A stretch of DNA of 64,000 nucleotides from NCBI RefSeq assembly GCF_030371825.1, contig NZ_JAUDDM010000007.1; one strand, given 5' to 3'. Numbering within the stretch: the first letter of the stretch is position 1; every line of letters starts with the position of its first letter. The notes below the pieces were generated by a model. The model ran no database searches. It saw nothing but the letters and a program-made list of their open reading frames with translations, and was not told the origin of the DNA. Both the position numbers and the translations under genes were made by a program. This document shows positions 34,686 to 43,174 of this stretch, one piece after another. The stretch is from Collinsella sp944321445. GTDB taxonomy: Bacteria > Actinomycetota > Coriobacteriia > Coriobacteriales > Coriobacteriaceae.

Positions 34686-34887
34686 GCGACGCCGCCTGCT
34701 CGACCGCCGCGACAAGCCCTCCTTCTTCCCCCGCATGCCACAACAAAGCGAGCGCCAGAATGGTCGAGAGCATCGCGAGCATGGCGATGGCGTACTCGAC
34801 CGTTCCCTGGGCGCACCGCTCGCGACAAAACCCGCGCAGCATATGCCGCGCGTTCTTATGTTCGCAAAGCCTCTCTTCGGTTTGCAT
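34642..34887 (-). CDS. Small pilin-like protein (81 residues)
   Basis: Short polar leader, then RERCAQGTVEYAIAMLAMLS and a hydrophobic helix ending in LALLWHAGEEGG. The Gly-Thr-Val-Glu-Tyr start of the helix matches Flp-type processing (cleavage after Gly, Glu at +5 in related genes). It is shorter and less Flp-like than the major pilin at 35451-35702 and may be a minor pilin. Confidence 0.65.
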   Translation of the reverse strand: MQTEERLCEHKNARHMLRGFCRERCAQGTVEYAIAMLAMLSTILALALLWHAGEEGGLVAAVEQAASHALNGIGALDILLF

Positions 34888-34906
34888 TGCCCCATCACGC
34901 CCCCTC

Positions 34907-35467
34907 TCACGGGTCGGCGAACAGCCGCACGACGCGCAGCGTCGTTTCGTCCGCTTCCTCTGTCGTCGTCACATACGCGATGTCCACCCAACCACGCCCG
35001 TCACGCAAAACCGCACCCCATTGGTTGCCCATGATGTCGAGGTAGCCATATGTTTCGAGCTCGTAGGTACCGGCGGATTCGTAGGCAGCGAGCACCTCGG
35101 ATATGGGGTCGATGAGGTCGCCCTCTTCGGTCCAGATGACCGAGGCGCTGGTTTCGCCTTGCTCGGGCTTCGCCAGGTCGTCCAGAAACGTTTCCGCCGA
35201 AGAGCCGGAGGCCGGCGCGGAGAGGATGCCCTCCATCGCACCGGCCACATCGGGAAGCTCCAAGGCGCCGCTTTCGGCAGGCTGGTCGCTTACGGGCTCT
35301 TCCTCGGGTTCTGCCCCTGCTGAATCGACATTCTGCGAACTTCCCTCCCCCGCTCGGCCTCCCCCGCCGTTCACGTTCGTCGCCCACCACAGGGCTCCGA
35401 GCGCAACCGCGAGGCAGAGCGCCACCAGAGCGAACATCGCGTGTGACGGGTTAATTCCCTGACGCAT
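34907..35467 (-). CDS. Membrane-anchored protein of the Tad locus, unknown function
   Basis: A 186-residue protein: one N-terminal span (about 10-30, AMFALVALCLAVALGALWW), a Gly/Ser/Glu/Pro-rich linker to about residue 75, and a small globular outer domain (ETFLDDLAKPEQGETSASVI, then YGYLDIMGNQWGAVLRDGRG). ATG at 35467 overlaps the end of the flp gene and uses AAGGGG inside it as ribosome site. No family recognised. Its place right after the major pilin suggests a pilus-biogenesis role. Confidence 0.6.
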   Translation of the reverse strand: MRQGINPSHAMFALVALCLAVALGALWWATNVNGGGGRAGEGSSQNVDSAGAEPEEEPVSDQPAESGALELPDVAGAMEGILSAPASGSSAETFLDDLAKPEQGETSASVIWTEEGDLIDPISEVLAAYESAGTYELETYGYLDIMGNQWGAVLRDGRGWVDIAYVTTTEEADETTLRVVRLFADP

Positions 35468-35702
35468 TAAGGTCTTTAAACCCCTTAGTAATCGCATCCC
35501 AAAGGCTCTGAATGGGACCTCTCAACGCCACGATTGCGGTGATCGCGATCACCACGAGCACGCCGACCAGGATCGCGTACTCCGTCGTGCCCTGGGCTCG
35601 CTCCTCGCGCAGCAGCCGCTTCGCCTGCCCCGCGGCCACCTGCGCCCGACAAAACGCCCGGCATGCACGGTCTTCGAACCGCTCCAACATCGCTACCTTC
35701 AT
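35451..35702 (-). CDS. flp: Flp-type major pilin
   Basis: An 83-residue Flp/Fap pilin. Residues 1-45 form a long basic leader, then EERAQGTTEYAILVGVLVVI, the prepilin site (cleavage after Gly, Glu at +4/+5, Tyr next), and a hydrophobic helix ending in a short polar tail. AAGGAGGG precedes the ATG at 35702, the strongest ribosome site in the locus, as expected for the major subunit. The leader is longer than the 20-30 residues typical of Flp pilins. Confidence 0.88.
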   Translation of the reverse strand: MKVAMLERFEDRACRAFCRAQVAAGQAKRLLREERAQGTTEYAILVGVLVVIAITAIVALRGPIQSLWDAITKGFKDLNASGN

Positions 35703-35712
35703 AACACCCTCC

Positions 35713-36333
35713 TTAGAACATTCCGCTGGATGCAAGCAGCGGACCAATAATGGACAGCAAGAGCGCGGGCAAAATGAGCGCACCCGTGGGGACGACCATC
35801 TTGACCGGCGCGCGCTCGATTTCACGCTCGACCGCCGCGCGATGGGCAGCGCGCATCTCGACGCTTTGGCGCGCCAGGGTATCGGCAAGCGGGGCACCCA
35901 GCTCGTGCGCCTGACCGACCGCTGTCGCGAACGACTCGAGCTGGCGCACGCCGAGCTGCCGCGCCACGCCAAGCAGGCTCTCTTCGCGCGAGGCCATGCC
36001 CATCTGCCAGCTGAAGTGCGCCTGGGCCATACAGGCAGACAGCGCTCCGGGCCGGTGCTCGCAGTACAGGGCGAGCGCCGCGTCGAACGAAAGGCCTGCC
36101 GTGAGGCCCAGGCGGATCACGTCGACCATCTCGGACACCTCGCCGAGCGTCGCGCGCTCGCTCGGGCGCGACGCGTTGCCATGCCCCGGAACCAAGCGTG
36201 CGATGAGGCGCGCTTCGTTGTGCAGCACGCGGCGTGCCGTCGCTACCACCCACGCGCCGTCGAGTGCCTGCACGTGCCAGGCGCAGAGCGCGGCCGCGCA
36301 TCCCAGGGCGACGAACCATACGGCTTCTCCCAT
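35713..36333 (-). CDS. tadC: TadC-like inner-membrane platform protein
   Basis: A 206-residue T2SF-domain protein. It has an N-terminal span, a cytoplasmic helical domain (EMVDVIRLGLTAGLSFDAAL), the LESFATAVGQAHELGAPLAD block and a C-terminal span pair (MVVPTGALILPALLLSIIGP). It is shorter than classical TadC (about 290-310). With TadB it would form the rotating platform on which TadA works. It lies between tadB and flp, 10-11 bases from each. Confidence 0.85.
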   Translation of the reverse strand: MGEAVWFVALGCAAALCAWHVQALDGAWVVATARRVLHNEARLIARLVPGHGNASRPSERATLGEVSEMVDVIRLGLTAGLSFDAALALYCEHRPGALSACMAQAHFSWQMGMASREESLLGVARQLGVRQLESFATAVGQAHELGAPLADTLARQSVEMRAAHRAAVEREIERAPVKMVVPTGALILPALLLSIIGPLLASSGMF

Positions 36334-36344
36334 GAACGCCCCCC

Positions 36345-37289
36345 TTACAGCTCGATCGTCATGATGCGTCGGATGACCATGAGCGCCGCGGCGTTGAGCG
36401 CGAGCCCCATGAGCAGTGACACCATGCCCACCGTGGTGGCCATGCCGGCGCGGTAGTCGCTCGAGAGCAGCGACAACAGCACCGTCATGGCGATGGGCAT
36501 GCTGGCCACCATGTGAGCCGACATGCGCGCCTGCGAAGTCTTGACGTCAAGGCGACGGCGCAGCTCGATGCGCTCGGTGACCATCTTGGTTGCCTCCGCG
36601 AGCAGATCCTTGAGCGGAGCTCCGGTGCGCTGCGACACCTTGAGCGCAAGCACCACGAGGTCCAATCCCGGTGCATGGAGGCGCTCGAGCATGGCATCGA
36701 GCGCCTCCACCGCCGATTCGCCGCAGTCGACCGCGAAGGCCACGCGCATGAACGCCGAGCGCACCGGCTCATCCGCATGACCGCCCACGTAGCGCATGGC
36801 CTGCGCGAGCGAATAACCGGAACCCAGCGAGATGGCGAGCGCCCCGAACGCCTCCGGCATCGCTTCTTCCACCCGGCGCTCCTCGTCGTGCCGGCGACGC
36901 GCGGCCGCAAACGCCAGGGCAACAAGCGGCGCTACGCAGCCGATGGCGAAACCGACGAACGACAGGGAGACGATGAGCCCGGCCATGCCGCCCGCCGTGC
37001 ACAGCAACATGACGATGCCGGTCGCCGTCGTATCGTCGACCTCGCGCAGCGGGCGCGCGCCCTTCCAGGAAAACGCCCGCACCTGCGCGACGATGCCGTA
37101 ATCGCCCGAGGCGGGCAGCACGGACGCCAGCGGACGCCCCACGGCGCGCGCGGCACCGAGAACGGCTGCGAGGGCGCCGCCCGAGGCCGCACGGCGTGAA
37201 GCGGGAACGACCGCACTGCGCGCGGGCAGCACGCCCATGAGGCAGATGGCGACGAGCCCTCCTACGCAGCAGGGCACAACGACCTCCAT
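36345..37289 (-). CDS. tadB: TadB-like inner-membrane platform protein
   Basis: A 314-residue T2SF-domain protein with three or four spans (residues about 1-20, 95-130, 260-280, 290-308) and the T2SF core (EAMPEAFGALAISLGSGYSL, RTGAPLKDLLAEATKMV). GGAGGTGGAG precedes the ATG at 37289; its start overlaps the end of tadA by 28 bases. Forms the assembly platform with TadC. Confidence 0.87.
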   Translation of the reverse strand: MEVVVPCCVGGLVAICLMGVLPARSAVVPASRRAASGGALAAVLGAARAVGRPLASVLPASGDYGIVAQVRAFSWKGARPLREVDDTTATGIVMLLCTAGGMAGLIVSLSFVGFAIGCVAPLVALAFAAARRRHDEERRVEEAMPEAFGALAISLGSGYSLAQAMRYVGGHADEPVRSAFMRVAFAVDCGESAVEALDAMLERLHAPGLDLVVLALKVSQRTGAPLKDLLAEATKMVTERIELRRRLDVKTSQARMSAHMVASMPIAMTVLLSLLSSDYRAGMATTVGMVSLLMGLALNAAALMVIRRIMTIEL

Positions 37290-38599
37290 CGCTCCACCTC
37301 CTTCTCGTCGAGCGCGCCCGAGCGCAACCCCTCCTCGATAAACGGCGGCTCGCGCACCAGCTCCCAGGTGGCGGTCGCCGCGTCGAACGACACGAACTCC
37401 GTGAGCTCCACGCCGCCGCCCTCCGCGCGCGTCACGCCCGTGTAGGACGATACGTAGCGCCGGCCGCCCGCAGTGCGCAGCGACATCACGATGCCGTCGA
37501 GCGCCATGGCGATCTGCTCTTCGATGAGGTCGCCGGGCAGGTCGATGCCGTAGCGCGCGAGCAGGGTGAGGCGCACGATGGCCTCGCGCGGGGTGCCGGC
37601 GTGCAGCGTGGTGAGCGAGCCGTCGTGGCCCGTGCTCATGGCCTGCAGCATGTCGATGCACTCGGCGCCGCGCACCTCGCCCACCACGATGCGGTCCGGG
37701 CGCATGCGCAGGGCGTTGGTCACCAGGTCGCGAATCGTGATGGCGCCCTCGCCCTCGATGGACGCCTCGCGCGCCTCCAGGCGCACCACGTGCGGATGGC
37801 GCGAGAACTTGAGCTCGGCGGAGTCCTCGATGGTCACGATGCGCTCGTCGAGCGCGATTTCACAGGACAGGGCGTTCAACAGCGTGGTTTTGCCCGAACC
37901 CGTGCCGCCCACCACCGCGAGGTCCTGTCTGAGCGCCACGGCGCACGAGAGCAGGCCCGCGTACCATTCCGGCAGGGACCCCATCTCGACCAGCTGCGCA
38001 AGCGAGCTGATGCGATCGGAGAACTTGCGGATGGTGAGCGCCGGCCCGTCGATGGCGATGGGCGGGATGACCGCGTTCACGCGGTAACCGCTGGGCAGGC
38101 GGGCGTTCACGAGCGGGCTGCGCTCGTCCACGCGACGGCCCAGCGGCGAGATGATGCGGTCGATGATGATACGAATCTGCTCGTCGCTCTCGAACAGGTT
38201 CGGCAGCGGATGCAGCGTGCCGCCGCGCTCGAAGAACGCCGAGACGCAGCCGTTCACCATGATTTCAGTCACCGTGTCATCATCCAACAGCGGCTGGAGC
38301 GGACCTAAGCCCACAACGTCGTCGAGCACCTCGTCGACAATCTTCGCGCGCGTTCGGGAATCGATGTCCTCCGGCCCGTGCGTATTGACGACCGCCTCGA
38401 TCACCGGGCGCAGCTCCTCGCGCGAACGCGCGGCGTCCGGCGCATTTGCCATGCGCGCGACCTCGGCGAACCCGACGCGCTCCATCATCTCGCGCTTCGC
38501 GGTGCGCTTTGCTGCGCGATGTCGCTCTTGCGCCTGGGAGTCCTCTTCCTCCACATCGTCGAACCGCTCTGCCTGTTGCACACGCTCAAGCACGCTCAT
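37262..38599 (-). CDS. tadA: TadA/CpaF secretion ATPase
   Basis: A 445-residue type II/IV secretion ATPase that powers Flp pilus assembly. Walker A is VGGTGSGKTTLLNAL, the Asp box VTIEDSAELKF, Walker B region RMRPDRIVVGEVRG, and the His box GHDGSLTTLHAGTP. The N-terminal helical domain (KREMMERVGFAEV) and VVGLGPLQPLLDDDTVTEIM are CpaF-specific. It overlaps tadZ (4 bases) and tadB (28 bases), indicating tight translational coupling. Confidence 0.94.
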   Translation of the reverse strand: MSVLERVQQAERFDDVEEEDSQAQERHRAAKRTAKREMMERVGFAEVARMANAPDAARSREELRPVIEAVVNTHGPEDIDSRTRAKIVDEVLDDVVGLGPLQPLLDDDTVTEIMVNGCVSAFFERGGTLHPLPNLFESDEQIRIIIDRIISPLGRRVDERSPLVNARLPSGYRVNAVIPPIAIDGPALTIRKFSDRISSLAQLVEMGSLPEWYAGLLSCAVALRQDLAVVGGTGSGKTTLLNALSCEIALDERIVTIEDSAELKFSRHPHVVRLEAREASIEGEGAITIRDLVTNALRMRPDRIVVGEVRGAECIDMLQAMSTGHDGSLTTLHAGTPREAIVRLTLLARYGIDLPGDLIEEQIAMALDGIVMSLRTAGGRRYVSSYTGVTRAEGGGVELTEFVSFDAATATWELVREPPFIEEGLRSGALDEKEVERWRSLCPAA

Positions 38600-40275
38600 C
38601 GCGCATCAGCTCCCTCGTGCTTCCAGGGCAGCTTAATGCGGCCCTTGGTGCCTTGCGCCGCCTGTGCGCGCATACGCTCCTCCCACGCCTCGAGCGGACA
38701 ACCCAGTTCGCGCAGCATACCGAAGGTGAGCTCCTGAATATCGCGGGTGAACGGGGTCGAAGACGACATGAGGTCACCCAGCTTGCCGAACGACAGCAGG
38801 TCGGCCATGGCCTGGCCGCCATCCGCGACGCGCGCATGCGAGCGCAGGGCGACCGCCATCTCGAAGCGCATGGCGCTCTCCTCCGCCGCTCCGTTTCCAC
38901 CAAAGCGGTTGAACACGCTGGTCATGCGGGTCTTGGGCACACCGATGCGCGTGGCGAGCGCGACCGCACGCGCCGTCAATGGGGCGCTCGAGACGCTGCC
39001 GTCACCCACGACCAGGCAGCGGTCGCAATGCGAGACAGCCGACGCCACGGCATCGCCCCAGAAGACCGAGGTGTCGACGAAGATGACGTCCGATTCGCGG
39101 CGCAACACGCGAATGAGCTGCTCGCTGGGCTGCGACATGAGCTCTGCCTGCTCGGGCGCGAGACACGGGCCCCATACGGTGAGCCCCGGCGCGATGCGCA
39201 TCGCGGTGGCCTCGATAGCCTGCGGCGCACACGGCTCTCCACCGTTTTGGGCGAGCAAGCCCGCGAGGTCGCTCGCATGCTCGACGCCCATGAGCATGTG
39301 CGCGTTGCCGAACATGAGGTCAAGGTCGACGATGGCGGCGCGCAGCCCCATATGGGCAGCCCACCAGGCCATCGCCGACACGACCGTGGTCTTGCCACAG
39401 CCGCCGCTGCCGGAAATGGCAACGATGAGCGGCGCTTCGCCCGCTGCGCGCGCGGGTTCCTGCGTAATGTGGAACGAGCCGGTGGAACTGGAGGGCGCAG
39501 CTGCCTCGCCGGTTGCGTTCGCGTTATGCGAAAGCGGAATCTGCAGCTCTCCGGTATGTGCTGCGGACGTGGACGCAGCGGGCGCAACCGGGGCGCTCGC
39601 AGGGATTTCAACAGGCGCCGCAACAACGGACGGATTCTGAGCGGGCGGCACTACGGGCGCATGGGAAACCGAGTCCGCCGCAGGTTGGGATGGTTGCGCA
39701 GGCGTGTTTGCAGGCAGCATTGCAGGGCACGACCCGCACGCGACGACAGGGGTGGGAACGGGCGCTCCCACCTCTCCGATAGGACGCTCTTCCTGAATGA
39801 CGGCAGGTTGCCTGTCTTGCGGTTCTTCTGGTTGTGAACAGGGCGGTTCGCTCGATGGCGACGTACTTGAATCAACAGCAGGGGACCCGCTGCAATCCTC
39901 GTCATGCGGAACACCCTCTTCCGCACACGCCTTAAGAAGCGAAAGGTTTGGATCCCCCGCTGCGATCACCTCGGTAGCGCCTGCGCGGAACAGGCAGGCT
40001 ATGCGACCAGCATCGAGATCGTTCAGCATCACGAGCACGGTCTTCGCGCAATCGTTGCGCACGACCTCGGAAATCGCGGGTTCGATAGCCTCCTCGTCAT
40101 GCGGCATGTACACGGCGACACCCTCGGCGATTCCCGGCAGCATACCGGCCATCGCAGCGAGGCCCGCGAGGTCCGAGGACCGCACGACCTTCGCCTCGCG
40201 CGTGCGCGCATCGATTTCTTCGCGCACCCGCGCGATATGCTCGCACGCACAGCATGCCAGCCAAATCGAACTCAT
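38596..40275 (-). CDS. tadZ: TadZ/CpaE-like ParA-type ATPase
   Basis: A 559-residue protein. The N-terminal 110 residues resemble the receiver-like domain of CpaE. A long Pro/Ala/Ser-rich linker (about 135-265) follows. The C-terminal MinD/ParA domain has a P-loop SGSGGCGKTTVVSAM, IVDLDLMFGN and VDTSVFWGDAV. TadZ localises the pilus machine to its assembly site. The linker makes it longer than usual (about 370-430). It overlaps the CpaB-like gene and tadA by four bases each. Confidence 0.85.
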   Translation of the reverse strand: MSSIWLACCACEHIARVREEIDARTREAKVVRSSDLAGLAAMAGMLPGIAEGVAVYMPHDEEAIEPAISEVVRNDCAKTVLVMLNDLDAGRIACLFRAGATEVIAAGDPNLSLLKACAEEGVPHDEDCSGSPAVDSSTSPSSEPPCSQPEEPQDRQPAVIQEERPIGEVGAPVPTPVVACGSCPAMLPANTPAQPSQPAADSVSHAPVVPPAQNPSVVAAPVEIPASAPVAPAASTSAAHTGELQIPLSHNANATGEAAAPSSSTGSFHITQEPARAAGEAPLIVAISGSGGCGKTTVVSAMAWWAAHMGLRAAIVDLDLMFGNAHMLMGVEHASDLAGLLAQNGGEPCAPQAIEATAMRIAPGLTVWGPCLAPEQAELMSQPSEQLIRVLRRESDVIFVDTSVFWGDAVASAVSHCDRCLVVGDGSVSSAPLTARAVALATRIGVPKTRMTSVFNRFGGNGAAEESAMRFEMAVALRSHARVADGGQAMADLLSFGKLGDLMSSSTPFTRDIQELTFGMLRELGCPLEAWEERMRAQAAQGTKGRIKLPWKHEGADAR

Positions 40276-40997
40276 GCTCCATCACCTGTCTTCGCCGTAT
40301 CTTCTGTGTCCTTCGTGTCCGGCGTCTCTGCTTGTTCTGCCGAATCCGCCGGCTCTTCCGTCGCTGTTGCCACGCGCTCGCCGGGGACGACGAGCGTCAC
40401 CTGGCCCACGGTGGTCGCCGCGAGCAGTTCGGGAACCGACGCGGGGCCGACCGCCACGGTCACCCAGCTCACCTCGCCGCCGCCCGCAGCGAGCGCGCTC
40501 GTGTCGAGTACGCGGGCTTCGCACAGGCGGTCGGCAATCGAATCGCCCGAGACGTACACGTCGACCGTGTCGCCGCGCTCGAGCGCTCCTCCCGCTGCGT
40601 GCGCGGGGTCGCTCGCTAAGCAGACGGCGACGGTCCCGTCGGGCACGTCCAGGCCGTCCGCCCGCGTTTCTGTGTAGGCGGGGCAAAGCACGGCGCGTTG
40701 CGGAATGGCAGAGGTCACCGTTTTGCCCGCCACATCTTCGAGCGATGTGAATGCGTCTTCTGGAAGCAGGCTCGCGACCCACTGCTCGACCGTGACGTTG
40801 GTCTCGTCGAGCGTGTCGCCCGGCGCGATGTCGCGCGCCGCGACGCACACCGTCACGAGCTCTCCCCCGTAGCGCGCGAGCGCCTCCTCCTGCGCCGCTT
40901 CGGCATCGGAGCGAATCAACGAGGCGTATGCGAACGCCAAGACCACCGCGGCGAGTCCCGCAAGGACACTGATTGCCAGTCTGACCTGTCGATTCAC
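40272..40997 (-). CDS. CpaB/RcpC-like SAF-domain protein
   Basis: A 241-residue protein: N-terminal span (about 7-25), then a SAF domain (VAARDIAPGDTLDETNVTVE) and the RcpC/CpaB C-terminal domain (LERGDTVDVYVSGDS, PELLAATTVGQVTLVV), ending in an acidic Thr/Glu-rich tail. In diderms RcpC stabilises the secretin; here no secretin gene is found, so it probably works in the cell wall. GTG at 40997 with GGGAGG upstream is the start. First gene of the Tad operon. Confidence 0.82.
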   Translation of the reverse strand: MNRQVRLAISVLAGLAAVVLAFAYASLIRSDAEAAQEEALARYGGELVTVCVAARDIAPGDTLDETNVTVEQWVASLLPEDAFTSLEDVAGKTVTSAIPQRAVLCPAYTETRADGLDVPDGTVAVCLASDPAHAAGGALERGDTVDVYVSGDSIADRLCEARVLDTSALAAGGGEVSWVTVAVGPASVPELLAATTVGQVTLVVPGERVATATEEPADSAEQAETPDTKDTEDTAKTGDGA

Positions 40998-41107
40998 GTC
41001 GCACCTCCCCGTCGATCCCGCCAGCATGACAGCGGCGCGACTGCGCCCCATGGGCGCCCGTCACGCGAGCTCGTTTCATTGTTGCGAGGATGACCAGCCA
41101 AAACGTC

Positions 41108-41500
41108 GGCTGAATGAGAAAGTCCCGCGCCATCTTACGGGAGCCCTTCGGGCTTCCGACAGCGCTGTTGGGATGTGGTTTGATGCGATGGTTTCCGCTA
41201 TCGCGTGAACGCGCTACCTGCAGGTATGCTTCCGGTCACGCGAAATGAGCGATGCGGTAGCACCGGCGCGAGCATACCGATGACGGCCCGAATCAGCAGC
41301 AGCGATCACGGCCAACTTGCGCCGGCACACAAAGGGAAGCGAACGAATCTCGTCAGTGTAGCCGCTGGTCGCAGAGCCTATTGGAGCGCAAACAGCCCAT
41401 AGTTAGCACCTCAAGCGGTTGCTACGCAGGTCCCTCTCCACCGCGCGCCGCCAGCGTATCGTGCCGCCTTACCGTGCGCGTATCCATCCGACAGGCTGTC
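41108..41500. repeat. Degenerate repeat in the Tad-rsgA gap
   Basis: The 533 bases between the CpaB-like gene and rsgA hold no gene. They share ordered blocks with 26424-26760 (see there). A separate stem, GGTATGC-CCGG / CCGG-GCATACC, lies at about 41222-41278. Tad-operon promoter elements must lie in the right-hand part but I could not pick them out. Confidence 0.45.
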
Positions 41501-41530
41501 GTATCGCAGCCCGCACCAACAGGCTAGGAA

Positions 41531-42700
41531 TTAGAGCTTGATATCGGGGTCGAGGCTCTGCGCGCTCACGCGCATCTCGGACGCGAGCGCCAAGAACGCC
41601 TCCAAGCGAATGGCGTCGATCTCACCCTCGTCGACTGCCTCTCGCACGGCGCATCCCGGCTCGTGCGTGTGCGTGCAATCGTTGAAGCGGCATGCGTGCG
41701 CAGCCGCCACGATCTCGGGGAATGCACGGGCAAGGCCGCGCTCGTGGCCCACGAGCGGCAGGCTGCGCAGGCCCGGCGCATCCGCAATAACGCCGCAGGG
41801 AGCGGGCAGAGACACCATGACGCGGGCGACCGTCGTGTGCCGGCCGGCATCGTCGCGCTCGCGCACCTCGCCGGTCGCCAGCGCCTCGTAACCCAGCAGG
41901 GCGTTGAGCAGTGTCGACTTCCCCGCGCCGGATTCTCCCAAAATCATGCCGCAGGTACCTGCGGGAATGCAGGCGCGCACCTCGTCGAGGCCCATCGCCT
42001 GCGCCGACGACGTCACGATCACGCGCACGTCCTCGCCCACCAGGCGTCGGGCATCTTGGCACGATTCTTCCAGTTCGTCGGGGGTGCAACGGTCGGCCTT
42101 GGTGAACACGACCACGGGTTTGGCGCCGCAATCGTAGGCGAGCACGAGCGAACGCGCGATGCGGTCGCGCACGAGCTCGCGGGTGTCGCGAGAGGCACCG
42201 AGGGGTTGCACGATAAAGATGATGTCGACGTTGGCGGCAAGCACCTGGCGCTCGCCGCGGTTCTTCCCACGCCAGCGCTCAAAGGCAGTGCGGCGCGGCA
42301 GCACGCGCTCGATCACGCCCATGTCGTGCCCGGGCGCGACGCGCACGGCGACGGCGTCGCCTACCGCAGGCAGCAGCCGCTCGCCCTCTCCACGCGCCTT
42401 GGCGAAATTGACGGAATGCTCTGCGCGGAAGGTGCTGTTCTCTGTCGCCACCAGCGGAAACCCGCGATCGAGGCGCACGACGCAACCCAGCTGCATCTCG
42501 GATGCCGCCGGGGCATCTGCCCGCGCAAGCTGCTCGATAAACGCGTCGAACGCCGCACGCTGAGCGTCATCGATGCGCATGTCGGAAAACGAGGGAATAT
42601 CGCGCAGGGTCTCGACCTGTGGCAGCGAGGCCGCCAGCGCGGCCGCATCGACCGCGGACGTTTTTTCTCGCTTCTTGCCCCGGGGCTTGTTCTTACCCAC
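41531..42700 (-). CDS. rsgA: Ribosome-assembly GTPase RsgA
   Basis: A 389-residue circularly permuted GTPase acting late in 30S maturation. An OB-fold region (VVRLDRGFPLVATENSTF) precedes the permuted G motifs: VFTKAD (G4), TSSAQ (G5), GESGAGKSTLLNALLG (G1) and DAPGLRS (G3). The C-terminal zinc finger is CRFNDCTHTHEPGCAV. The N-terminus begins with a basic KNKPRGKKREK stretch. GTG at 42700 fits the AGAGG site; GTG at 42706 is the alternative. Confidence 0.93.
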   Translation of the reverse strand: MGKNKPRGKKREKTSAVDAAALAASLPQVETLRDIPSFSDMRIDDAQRAAFDAFIEQLARADAPAASEMQLGCVVRLDRGFPLVATENSTFRAEHSVNFAKARGEGERLLPAVGDAVAVRVAPGHDMGVIERVLPRRTAFERWRGKNRGERQVLAANVDIIFIVQPLGASRDTRELVRDRIARSLVLAYDCGAKPVVVFTKADRCTPDELEESCQDARRLVGEDVRVIVTSSAQAMGLDEVRACIPAGTCGMILGESGAGKSTLLNALLGYEALATGEVRERDDAGRHTTVARVMVSLPAPCGVIADAPGLRSLPLVGHERGLARAFPEIVAAAHACRFNDCTHTHEPGCAVREAVDEGEIDAIRLEAFLALASEMRVSAQSLDPDIKL

Positions 42701-42789
42701 GCGCACCTCTTCTCATCGCTCAAGGTTTCGCACGTGGCCAGTGTAGCGCAAACGACAAGGTTGATGAGGGCGCCATCTTCTTAGGTGGA

Positions 42790-42849
42790 GGCGTCACAGC
42801 CCTTTCATTCGGGGAAAGGAGAAAAACCGAACGAAAAAGCTGTGACGCC
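42790..42849. repeat. Hairpin with nested stem upstream of rsgA
   Basis: Outer GGCGTCACAGC / GCTGTGACGCC (42790-42800, 42839-42849) with an inner TTTCATTCGG / CCGAACGAAA stem. No T-run. Could be a transcript leader structure for rsgA or an unrelated repeat. Confidence 0.6.
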
Positions 42850-43095
42850 CCCGCCGGGCGTCTTCCGCAGACCGCAGGGGCGATAGTGCAATGCGCTGCA
42901 TTTCGCTTGAGCGTATGACCCATGCTACCAGCGCATTCGAGTGCTTCCGTGTTCTTGCGGTGTGCGAATATGACTATATGCGCCACGCGCGCGGCGTCCT
43001 ATGGTCGGCAAACCAATTCAGACGCTTGAATCGCGCGCGTTTTCGGTCCCCGCGGCACAGCGGCGGAGACGCGATACGGCTCTCACACGATTCTT

Positions 43096-43144
43096 GCATT
43101 CGTGCGATTTGCTCAAATTCAAACGGAGCAAATCGCACGAATGC
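43096..43144. repeat. 19-bp perfect inverted repeat
   Basis: GCATTCGTGCGATTTGCTC at 43096-43114 and its complement at 43126-43144, 11-nt loop, 31 bases past the stop codon of the chimeric gene. The sequence is unrelated to the REP-like family. Confidence 0.85.
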
Positions 43145-43174
43145 TCGAAACGTTTTGCGCGTCCCGAGCGACCG

